Assembly (NCBI GenBank): GCA_937915765.1
Contig: CALGHE010000029.1
Span: forward strand, 1-43,169
From: an uncultured Bacteroidales bacterium
GTDB taxonomy: Bacteria; Bacteroidota; Bacteroidia; Bacteroidales; Paludibacteraceae
Reading direction: 5' to 3'
DNA: 43,169 nucleotides
A program made the position numbers and the translations under genes. Below are positions 1 to 6,303 of the stretch, piece by piece. The notes under the pieces were generated by a model. That model saw nothing but the letters and a program-made list of their open reading frames with translations. It was not told where the DNA came from and made no database searches. Each line of letters begins with the position of its first letter. Within the stretch, counting starts at the first letter, position 1.

Positions 1-85
1 TGTATTTTTGCAGAATAATATAAAGATAAAAATTTAAAGTTCTATAAACTTATGGTATCGCAAGGCGAGAATTTTTGCGAGAAAT
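1..85 (+). repeat. Decayed copy of the yebC promoter and 5' end
   Basis: Bases 1-55 match 996-1050 and bases 56-85 match 1065-1094, so the copy lacks 14 bp (1051-1064) just after the yebC start codon. It includes the -7 box, the leader and the ATG of yebC. The 14-bp loss shifts the frame, so the copied ATG at 52 opens only a 14-codon reading frame ending at 96. The repeat may extend left of the window. The secreted-protein gene at 103 begins right after it. Confidence 0.9.
3..10 (+). promoter_or_regulatory. Bacteroidota -7 box (copied yebC promoter)
   Basis: TATTTTTG fits the TAnnTTTG consensus used by the Bacteroidota primary sigma factor. It is the duplicate of the box at 998-1005 and is the obvious promoter for the gene at 103. 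The -33 region falls outside the window. Confidence 0.6.
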
Positions 86-102
86 CAGACAAATAAATTG
101 CA

Positions 103-720
103 ATGAAAAAGAAAATTATATTCAGTACAAAACATGTTAGATTTATTCTAATCATGTGTGTATTAACATTAGTAGGAGCAGTTAGTAACACCGTTTCTGC
201 AAAAAAGTATGGAAAGCATTATTTACATACAATTTCTTTTGAAGGTGATACTTTTGGTTGTGTGTTTTCTCCAAAACCTAAACGAAGTCCTATTGATGGG
301 GATAAAGAAAAGGATAGTCTGCGGTGGGATACTTGTGTATGGAAAAATTGTGAAATAGTACATCCGTTAAGTTCAAGAATGTTTCAAGACAACTACGTTG
401 TAACCAATAATTACATAACATTTGCAAGAATCTTTGCAATGTCAAAATCGAAAGATCCGATTGTTCGTGATTTCGATTATGACCTTACAGATTGTTTGAA
501 ATTAAATCCTGAAATAGACTATACCGGTTATGCCACATGTTCTATGAGTGGAAAGAAAAAGGGCGACTACATATTATTCTACTTTGAACATAGCAAACTT
601 ATTCAAGTGCAGATATTGAAATGGGAAGAGTTTTTAGATTTTCTTAAAAGGGATAAAGAACAAGGAGGAACGATGGAATATTCTTTAGCAACGAATAACT
701 GGTATAATTGGGGGAGATGA
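103..720 (+). CDS. Unrecognised secreted protein
   Basis: This 205-residue protein matches no family I recognise. Residues 1-33 form a clear Sec signal peptide: a Lys-rich start, a hydrophobic core and VSA before the likely cleavage site. There is no lipobox. The mature part of about 172 residues is mixed and polar, with five cysteines (two close together in DTCVWKNC) and no membrane segment, which suggests a periplasmic or exported protein. It has no T9SS sorting domain. The gene lies just behind a broken copy of the yebC promoter and start, so it is probably transcribed from that captured promoter. It appears to be a monocistronic insertion upstream of yebC. The start at 103 is the only ATG that keeps the signal peptide. 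Confidence 0.75.
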   Translation: MKKKIIFSTKHVRFILIMCVLTLVGAVSNTVSAKKYGKHYLHTISFEGDTFGCVFSPKPKRSPIDGDKEKDSLRWDTCVWKNCEIVHPLSSRMFQDNYVVTNNYITFARIFAMSKSKDPIVRDFDYDLTDCLKLNPEIDYTGYATCSMSGKKKGDYILFYFEHSKLIQVQILKWEEFLDFLKRDKEQGGTMEYSLATNNWYNWGR

Positions 721-818
721 TGTCAATGTCTATTACAGATTAGAAAAAAAGAGTCGCTGCTTAAATAAAGCCTCAATAAATAAAGGCACCACCTATCAAA
801 TTACGATTTGTGATTTTT

Positions 819-847
819 GAAACCTTACTGGTCTCAGGCTTTTTTTC
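819..847 (+). terminator. Possible weak terminator
   Basis: A short stem (AAACCT with AGG-TTT, one bulged C) around a 10-base loop is followed by a run of T. It lies about 100 bases after the stop of the gene at 103. The stem is imperfect, so the call is tentative. Confidence 0.35.
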
Positions 848-863
848 TGTATGGAGGTTATAG

Positions 864-959
864 CGGCAGTTGGAAAAATTGAAAGAATTGGAGCACGAAA
901 AAAACGAAAGTTTGTCCATAAAACTGAAAAAATGGATGTCTTCTTATTTGCCGAGTTGA
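864..959 (+). pseudogene. Possible 3' remnant of a charged helical protein
   Basis: An open frame of 31 codons without an ATG start, closed by TGA at 957-959, reads as a Lys/Glu/Leu-rich helical peptide (LEKLKELEHEK...) ending in MSSYLPS. It looks like the tail of a lost coding sequence rather than random intergenic DNA. It could be what is left of the gene that once stood upstream of yebC. The evidence is composition only. Confidence 0.25.
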
Positions 960-995
960 TTTTTCATGAGCAGAATCTGTAAATCCAATTTTTTT

Positions 996-1094
996 TGTAT
1001 TTTTGCAGAATAATATAAAGATAAAAATTTAAAGTTCTATAAACTTATGGGAAGAGCGTTTGAATATCGCAAGGCGAGAATTTTTGCGAGAAAT
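996..1094 (+). repeat. Intact member of the yebC 5' direct repeat
   Basis: This stretch holds the promoter, leader and first 16 codons of yebC. It is the undamaged copy of bases 1-85. The two copies flank about 910 bp that carry the orphan secreted-protein gene. Confidence 0.9.
998..1005 (+). promoter_or_regulatory. -7 box of the yebC promoter
   Basis: TATTTTTG matches TAnnTTTG and lies about 40 bases before the yebC ATG. A T-rich stretch precedes it, but no clear -33 TTTG can be picked out. Confidence 0.65.
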
Positions 1095-1769
1095 GCACGT
1101 TTGTCAAAAACGTTTACTCGTATTTCTAAAGATATCACCATAGCTGTAAAAGGTGCTGGTGCTGACCCTACGACAAACTCGCGTTTGCGTATGTTGCTTC
1201 AGAAAGCAAAGGCAGAAAGCATGCCTAAAGATAGTGTTGAGCGTGCTATTAAAAAGGCATTGGACAAGGACACTGCTGATTACAAGGAAATTATTTACGA
1301 AGGATACGGCCCAGGCGGAGTTGCTGTGCTTGTGGTGACTGCAACCGACAATAACACTCGTACGGTCTCTAACGTGCGTTCTTACATCACACGTCATGGC
1401 GGTACGCTCGGAACTTCGGGTTGCTTGTCTTTCCTTTTTGAACATAAGTGCTTGTTCAAGGTTGAAAACAAGGAGGGCATCGACCTTGAGGAACTTGAAC
1501 TTGAATTGATCGACTTTGGTGTTGACGAAGTGGAGCAGGACGAGGAATCTGGCGAAATCATCATATATGGAGCGTTTGAGTCTAACTCTAAGATTCAGGC
1601 TTATCTTGAAGAGAGAAACATCGAAATAAAGGACGTGGAATTCCTTTACGCTCCTAACGATTACAAGGAAATCACAGAAGAGCAGAAGGAGTTGTTCTAC
1701 AAGATGATGGACAAGATGGAAGAGGACGATGATGTTCAGAATGTTTTCCACAACATGAAGGAGGATTGA
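1047..1769 (+). CDS. yebC: YebC/PmpR family (TACO1-like) protein
   Basis: The 240-residue product has the full YebC/TACO1 layout: the N-terminal signature MGRAFEYRKARIFARNAR, the helical domain with PTTNSRLRMLLQKAKAESMPK, and the EGYGPGGVAVLV strand that opens the second domain. Length is usual for the family. Members are DNA-binding regulators in some bacteria, and others help ribosomes through difficult sequences such as proline stretches. Which applies here cannot be told. The gene has its own promoter at 998 and terminator at 1799. Its promoter and first codons are duplicated at the left end of the window. Confidence 0.95.
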   Translation: MGRAFEYRKARIFARNARLSKTFTRISKDITIAVKGAGADPTTNSRLRMLLQKAKAESMPKDSVERAIKKALDKDTADYKEIIYEGYGPGGVAVLVVTATDNNTRTVSNVRSYITRHGGTLGTSGCLSFLFEHKCLFKVENKEGIDLEELELELIDFGVDEVEQDEESGEIIIYGAFESNSKIQAYLEERNIEIKDVEFLYAPNDYKEITEEQKELFYKMMDKMEEDDDVQNVFHNMKED

Positions 1770-1798
1770 TTTTAGATAAAATCTAAATCTAAGAACAG

Positions 1799-1827
1799 GC
1801 GGTTTCTTGTTGGAGACCGCTTTTTTT
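1799..1827 (+). terminator. Rho-independent terminator of yebC
   Basis: GCGGTTTC pairs with GAGACCGC (seven pairs and one mismatch) around a six-base loop, followed by seven T. It starts 29 bases after the yebC stop. Confidence 0.85.
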
Positions 1828-1869
1828 ATGCCGCATTCGCGCGTCGTTTTAGTGGTGGGGCATAAAAAG

Positions 1870-1896
1870 AAAAAAGACCCGAGCCTCCCTCAGATC
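1870..1896 (-). terminator. Terminator of the minus-strand RNA
   Basis: Read on the minus strand, GATCTGAG pairs with CTCGGGTC over eight bases (two G-U pairs) around the loop GGAGG, and six T follow. This is the 3' end of the predicted small RNA. Confidence 0.8.
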
Positions 1897-2018
1897 TTAA
1901 ATTCTATTTCAAAAACAGCTTAGTCAGGTTTTTCTTAATCTATTATTTATTATCGAAACAGTTTTTCTAAATTTACGGAAGAACGCCCTAAAGCGTCACG
2001 CCCTTTTCGTTCTTCTTA
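1870..2018 (-). ncRNA. Probable structured small RNA, family unknown
   Basis: No protein frame occupies this interval. On the minus strand a perfect -7 box (TATCTTTG, 2024-2031) is followed by a hairpin close to the expected 5' end: AAGAACG (2008-2014) pairs with CGTTCTT (1979-1985), enclosing a GC-rich loop. The transcript ends at an excellent terminator (1870-1896). The result is an independent transcription unit of about 150 nt lying antisense-convergent to yebC. Size and arrangement resemble abundant Bacteroidales small RNAs, such as 6S-like RNA or the Bacteroidales-1 motif. I could not confirm either identity, and it does not look like SRP RNA or tmRNA. Confidence 0.6.
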
Positions 2019-2023
2019 CATTT

Positions 2024-2031
2024 CAAAGATA
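2024..2031 (-). promoter_or_regulatory. -7 box of the minus-strand RNA
   Basis: TATCTTTG on the minus strand is identical to the boxes before gldJ, guaA, dprA and thiE. It is preceded by a T-rich tract at about the right distance for a -33 element. Transcription would begin near 2018. Confidence 0.65.
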
Positions 2032-2050
2032 TGACATATTTGCAGAAAAA

Positions 2051-2074
2051 AAAACTACTAATATACGTAGTTTT
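2051..2074. repeat. Perfect inverted repeat upstream of the small-RNA promoter
   Basis: AAAACTAC and GTAGTTTT form eight-base arms around an eight-base AT-rich centre. On the minus strand a T run follows it, so it could be a weak terminator for readthrough from the radical SAM operon. It also lies just upstream of the RNA promoter, where an operator could sit. Confidence 0.5.
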
Positions 2075-2186
2075 GAATATTTTTATTGTGTTGATAATTA
2101 ATGCTTTGTGTTATTTTTGGGTGTTTTGTATTTTATAATTTTGGGGCAAAATCCCATTTGTGGTTTAAAATTAGCACGATTAAAGC

Positions 2187-2214
2187 AAAAGGGTTGACGT
2201 AAATCAACCCTTTT
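2187..2214 (-). terminator. Terminator of the murF-to-radical-SAM operon
   Basis: AAAAGGGTTGA and TCAACCCTTTT form a perfect 11-bp stem around a six-base loop, 60 bases after the radical SAM stop. The T run on the minus strand supports termination of the leftward operon. The stem is symmetric enough to work in both directions. Confidence 0.8.
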
Positions 2215-2273
2215 GTAATCATTTTGCGATAAGTCAAAAAAATACGGAATATTTATGCGATTATAGCGGAATA

Positions 2274-3047
2274 TTATGCAACAGAAACGTAAAATCCCGC
2301 CTTTCGGATTTTTTCCGCGATACCTTCCATCTCCTCATTTTCAATCTTTTGTAAAGTTTGCACAGGCGTGTCTCTGTCTATTGAGTATATCATAACCTGT
2401 TTTGGATTGATAGCCTTTAGAGCGTCTATCAAGGCCCCGACCTCCGTGTCTGTCGTGTTGTCTATTTCAGTGCCGTTTACAGAGCCTTTCAGGAACATAG
2501 TCTGGACGATAAGGTTTCCGCCGAACTGTTTCATCATCTCAATTGTGTTCTTGACAGAAAAACTTTTCTGGTTTGGGGCGTCCATCAATTTTACCGTTTC
2601 GTCTATAGCAGAGTCCAGTTTCAGAATGTTGTTGTCCACACGTTTTAGAGCGTCAACAACCGGCTGTTTATGCAGCATTGTGGAGTTTGACAGCACACTA
2701 ATTTTTGCATTAGGGAAGAACTCGTCTCGTTTGAGTATCGTGAAATCTACAATCTCCGGGAAGTCCGGATGGATTGTCGGCTCTCCATTTCCTGCAAATG
2801 TGAACACGTCAGGCGTTATGCCTTCGGATTTAAGCTCTTCGAGCTTTTTCTGCAGCGAGGTTTTGTACTCCGCAACCGTCGGAATCTTGCCGGACTTGCC
2901 TTTTTCAGAGAATCCGCATTCGCAGTATATGCAGTCGAATGTGCATAGTTTATAGTCTTTTGGCAGTAAGTTGATGCCTAAAGAGACGCCCAAGCGTCGG
3001 CTTTTGATTGGCCCGAAGACAATATCGTCAAAAAGGAATGTTGACAT
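2274..3047 (-). CDS. Radical SAM protein, wyosine-synthase-like (COG0731 type)
   Basis: The 257-residue protein carries a radical SAM cluster motif at Cys35, Cys39 and Cys42 (CTFDCIYC). Before it comes GPIKSRRLGVSLGINLLP, typical of the group related to archaeal wyosine synthase TYW1. A GNGEPT motif in the SAM-binding region follows. Such proteins bind a 4Fe-4S cluster and cleave S-adenosylmethionine to start radical chemistry. The substrate of the bacterial members is not established, and the tRNA-wyosine role should not be assumed. It is the last gene of a leftward operon, 28 bp after the methyltransferase, and a strong terminator follows. The spacing of Cys3-Cys2 is canonical, so the enzyme should be active. 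Confidence 0.85.
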   Translation of the reverse strand: MSTFLFDDIVFGPIKSRRLGVSLGINLLPKDYKLCTFDCIYCECGFSEKGKSGKIPTVAEYKTSLQKKLEELKSEGITPDVFTFAGNGEPTIHPDFPEIVDFTILKRDEFFPNAKISVLSNSTMLHKQPVVDALKRVDNNILKLDSAIDETVKLMDAPNQKSFSVKNTIEMMKQFGGNLIVQTMFLKGSVNGTEIDNTTDTEVGALIDALKAINPKQVMIYSIDRDTPVQTLQKIENEEMEGIAEKIRKAGFYVSVA

Positions 3048-3075
3048 AATTAGAAATTTTAAATATTGATGGAAT

Positions 3076-4077
3076 TTAAGCCTTTCGGTCTAAAATTTTT
3101 GATATTTCGATAACTATATGCTGCAGCACATTGATGGATACGCTGTTTCCAAACTGTTTATACGCCTGATTGTTTTTTGGGTGAGGCTTAAACTCGTCCG
3201 GGAAGCCCTGAAGTCTGGCGCACTCGCGCGGGGAGAGTTTCCTTACCGTTTTGTTAATTTTGTACATTCCGGTCTTGGCTCCGGCTCCGCCTCCGTATGC
3301 CGACAAAGTCACAGCGTGCCCGAGCGGATGATAAATGCGTTCGCCCTGTCCGCCTTTGTTCAAATACCCAATCTGAATTGGTCTGTTAGGAATCAAAATC
3401 TTGCCGTTTTCATCTTTCTCCGGCACGTACTCTTTATAGAAGACAATGTCGTTCCGCTCGATGACTTTAGCGTTTCCTGGCTTGTCTTCCAGAATGTCAG
3501 ACAGTGACGATTTTTTATCGCCAACAGGGAATTTGAATTCAGCCCTGTTTTTTATATCATTTCTGAAACATACAAAATATAGACGTTCCCTATGTTGAGG
3601 CAGCCCGAAGTCGCTCGTGTCCAGAACCTTAGTGAACACGTCGTAACCAAGGCCTTCAAGTATGGATTTTATAGTTCCGAAAGTCTTTCCTCCGTCGTGC
3701 GTCATCAAGTTCTTCACATTTTCAAGAAACAGCACTTTAGGCTTATGGAGCGCGGCAATTCTGGCGATGTCAAAGAAAAGCGTGCCCCTTGCATCTTCAA
3801 ACCCTCTGCGTTTGCCGGAGATAGAAAAGGCCTGGCAGGGAAATCCGCCGCAGATTATGTCGTGAGCCGGAATCTCCTTTTCGTCAATCTTAGTGATGTC
3901 TCCGGCCGGCGTCATTGCAAAGTTCTGAGCGTAAGTGTATTGAGCGGCCTCGTCCCACTCCGAAGCGAACACGCACTCCGCCCCGAAAGAGGACAGAGCG
4001 TAATGAAATCCTCCAATGCCGGCGAAAAGGTCTATGAACTTATATTTGAGTAAAAATTTCTCTTTAACCTCTATCAT
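3076..4077 (-). CDS. DNA (cytosine-5) methyltransferase, M.HhaI-like, solitary
   Basis: This 333-residue protein follows M.HhaI from first residue to last, as far as I recall that sequence. Motif I is FIDLFAGIGG (14-23). The catalytic Cys81 lies in GGFPCQAFS. ENV is at 119-121 and QHRER at 161-165. The target-recognition segment holds KGGQGERIY and LSAYGGG, and motif X is QAYKQFGNSV. The start MIEVKEKF also mirrors that of M.HhaI, which fixes the ATG. It methylates cytosine in DNA. The conserved Gln244 and LSAYGGG hint at a GC-rich target such as GCGC, but related enzymes differ, so specificity is a guess. No endonuclease gene adjoins. It sits in a cell-wall operon, 6 bp after the LTA-synthase-like gene. 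Confidence 0.93.
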   Translation of the reverse strand: MIEVKEKFLLKYKFIDLFAGIGGFHYALSSFGAECVFASEWDEAAQYTYAQNFAMTPAGDITKIDEKEIPAHDIICGGFPCQAFSISGKRRGFEDARGTLFFDIARIAALHKPKVLFLENVKNLMTHDGGKTFGTIKSILEGLGYDVFTKVLDTSDFGLPQHRERLYFVCFRNDIKNRAEFKFPVGDKKSSLSDILEDKPGNAKVIERNDIVFYKEYVPEKDENGKILIPNRPIQIGYLNKGGQGERIYHPLGHAVTLSAYGGGAGAKTGMYKINKTVRKLSPRECARLQGFPDEFKPHPKNNQAYKQFGNSVSINVLQHIVIEISKILDRKA

Positions 4078-4083
4078 CTCAAA

Positions 4084-5901
4084 TTATCTTTTAGCCAAGT
4101 CGTCGTATAAGGCCTGCAAGAAGGCTTTTCCTTTTTCCGTTAGTGCCGGGTCGTCCTCCACGAGAGGCATATTTCCGCCGCAGTCATATACAGAAGAGCC
4201 GTTTGGAGTGATGAACCCAAAGCCGTCGTTAAAAGCGTAGAACGCAAATTCGTTGTATTTATTCCCGAATATGTTTTTGCTGAACTTAAATTCAGAAGCG
4301 TCGAGTCCGATCTGAGACAGCAGCGTGTTTGCGAGGTCAATCTGAGACGCATATTTGTCAACAACCATAGGCTCTTTTATTGCGCCTCCGGTCCATATCA
4401 TAGGTATGCGGAATCTCCACAAGTCTTCGTTAGCTGTAGCCTTAAAGAAGCGTGCGGTGTGGTCCGGAAGCAGAACAACAACGGTGTTGTCCCAGTCCGG
4501 AGACTCCTTAAGTTTATCGATGAACACACCTAAGCAGCTGTCTGTGTATGCGACAGAGTTCAGATAAGGGTCGTCAAGACGTTTCATCGGCACGTCAAAC
4601 GGCTCGTGGCTGTTCAGAGTAAGAATCATTTTAAAATAAGGCTTTTGCGTCTCGCTTGTAATTTCAGACAAAGCCTTGTCGAACACATAATGGTCGTAAG
4701 CCCCCCATTTAGTTGATAGCTGTTCGGAAGAGAAGTCCTTGTCCGAAACACGTTTCTCGAAACCTGCATTCAGCAAGTAAGAGCGCATATTCGTGAAGTT
4801 TTCGTCGCCGCCGTAGAAGAACTCAAGGTCATAGCCGTTCTTTTTGAAAGCTGCAGACAGAGCCGGCACGTTTTGTGTCTTTGAAGGGTATTTCATAAGA
4901 GATGTTGTAGGCTGGCCTGGGTATGCGCTCAGGATAGCCACAAGACCTCTGTCTGTACGGAAGCTGTTAGCGAAAAAGTTGCTGAAAAGAACACCTTCTG
5001 ACGCTATTTTATTTAAATTAGGCGTTACGCCAGGTTCTCCGCCAACCGCCTCGCACACTCTCGCTCCGAAACTTTCCAAGACAACAAGTATCACATTCGG
5101 TCTCGTCACTCCGTCCTTTAGAACAGAAACCAAAGTGGTGTCAGACGGTTGTTGAGACAGTTTGTCAAAAATCATAGCCGCCTTCTCATCGTCCATAAAA
5201 CGGTACTGTTCCTCAAAGTTCTCGTTCTTGGTCAGTGAGTATATGAAATTCCACTGCGGATTGATAGCCGCATGATTAAGGAATGTCTCTTTGCTGAAAT
5301 AGACACGGCCTGCGTTCATTGTAGAGACTCCTAAACCGCCTCTTATGCCCAGTATCGTGAGCGCAAGCATAATGAGCAGTGGCAATGCCGCAACAGGGCT
5401 TTTCTGCTCAAACTTGAACAGTTTAGAGTGTGATTTTTTGAAGATGAAGCACAGGGCGGTGATGTAGATCGCCATTAGCGCGAAAGCTCCTGCGAACATG
5501 CCGAAAGTGACGCTTGCCGCCGCATTTTTAGGCGATTGCAGATAGAACAGAGGGGTCACGTCCAGACGGAATCCCCAGAATGTGTAGAGGAAAAGGTCCG
5601 CCACACAGATAATCGAGGATATGACAATAAAGATAGTTGTGAAATATCTTAAAAATTTGTCGAGCCATCTGTTTTTGTCAAAAAAAGATGATATTAAGAT
5701 TAGAACGCAAGGCAGCACGGCGAAATAACCTACGGCCGACAAGTCCATGCAGAAGCCGTTGCAAACAACCTTAAACCACTCGGCGAGAGAGAATTTAGAA
5801 GACTCTTCCCAATGGAAAATTAAAAACAAAGGCTTCTGCAGCAAAAAAATCGCAAGCCAAAAAATGTAATAAAAGGCGTAATATAAAACTCTCTCTCTCA
5901 T
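4084..5901 (-). CDS. LTA synthase/phosphoglycerol-transferase family membrane protein
   Basis: This 605-residue protein has about five hydrophobic segments in residues 1-200, then a large periplasmic domain of the sulfatase/alkaline-phosphatase fold. Visible markers are NVILVVLESFGA (metal-binding Glu), FANSFRTDRG (probable nucleophile Thr), TLNSHEPFDVP and LLPDHT (metal-binding Asp-His). This matches LtaS-type enzymes that move phosphoglycerol or phosphoethanolamine head groups onto envelope glycans or lipids. Bacteroidota make no lipoteichoic acid, so the acceptor is more likely a lipid, glycan or LPS core. The gene overlaps its upstream neighbour by an ATGA junction, so the two are translationally coupled. 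The methyltransferase follows 6 bp later. Confidence 0.88.
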   Translation of the reverse strand: MRERVLYYAFYYIFWLAIFLLQKPLFLIFHWEESSKFSLAEWFKVVCNGFCMDLSAVGYFAVLPCVLILISSFFDKNRWLDKFLRYFTTIFIVISSIICVADLFLYTFWGFRLDVTPLFYLQSPKNAAASVTFGMFAGAFALMAIYITALCFIFKKSHSKLFKFEQKSPVAALPLLIMLALTILGIRGGLGVSTMNAGRVYFSKETFLNHAAINPQWNFIYSLTKNENFEEQYRFMDDEKAAMIFDKLSQQPSDTTLVSVLKDGVTRPNVILVVLESFGARVCEAVGGEPGVTPNLNKIASEGVLFSNFFANSFRTDRGLVAILSAYPGQPTTSLMKYPSKTQNVPALSAAFKKNGYDLEFFYGGDENFTNMRSYLLNAGFEKRVSDKDFSSEQLSTKWGAYDHYVFDKALSEITSETQKPYFKMILTLNSHEPFDVPMKRLDDPYLNSVAYTDSCLGVFIDKLKESPDWDNTVVVLLPDHTARFFKATANEDLWRFRIPMIWTGGAIKEPMVVDKYASQIDLANTLLSQIGLDASEFKFSKNIFGNKYNEFAFYAFNDGFGFITPNGSSVYDCGGNMPLVEDDPALTEKGKAFLQALYDDLAKR

Positions 5902-6302
5902 TTTGAACGTTTTTCTCTAATTTCTTTAACAATAAGCAAAGCCTCGTCTCGCAGCTGTTCTGGCAGTTCTATATTTCTAAGCTGCAAGCTTTTGAGCCAT
6001 CCGACAACGTCACTTTCCCTCATAGTGTAAAAAACTTTGCAGAACTCCTCTATGTCTGTCTCGCTATACTCTTCGGACTTCATTCCGGCGAATTGGTCAA
6101 GCTCCTCGTCGTCATAATATTCAAACTTGTTTTGAGTATTTAGCAGGCTGTCTTTCTCGCACACTTCATGAGCCCCGCAGCAGCCGGAGTCGTCCGCAGG
6201 GGCTTCGTTCTGGGCGGCGGGAGATTCGTCTTTCTCTGTTGCTTTTTTCAACAAGACGAAAACGGCGATGAGCGATATGAATATAGCGATTAAGAATATC
6301 AT
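5898..6302 (-). CDS. Small membrane-anchored protein with a CCGxHxxC motif
   Basis: The 134-residue product starts with one hydrophobic helix (residues 1-19) followed by KK, then an acidic and Ala-rich linker. The motif CCGAHEVC near residues 41-48 could bind a metal or form disulfides. The C-terminal half is acidic and helical, with a run through FYTMRESDVVGWLKSLQLRNIELP. I know similar short proteins only as conserved Bacteroidota hypotheticals. No function can be assigned. It lies 1 bp after murF and overlaps the LTA-synthase-like gene by 4 bp, so it is expressed with cell-envelope genes and may act with them. Confidence 0.75.
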   Translation of the reverse strand: MIFLIAIFISLIAVFVLLKKATEKDESPAAQNEAPADDSGCCGAHEVCEKDSLLNTQNKFEYYDDEELDQFAGMKSEEYSETDIEEFCKVFYTMRESDVVGWLKSLQLRNIELPEQLRDEALLIVKEIREKRSK

Positions 6303-6303
6303 G

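Noticed and set aside
2187..2214. Strong hairpin read as a regulatory RNA
   Set aside because: A simple perfect stem with flanking A/T tracts just after a gene end is best explained as a terminator.
3076..6302. Restriction-modification system around the methyltransferase
   Set aside because: Both neighbours are identified (radical SAM protein and LTA-synthase-like enzyme). No nuclease-like gene or Vsr homologue is present within the operon.
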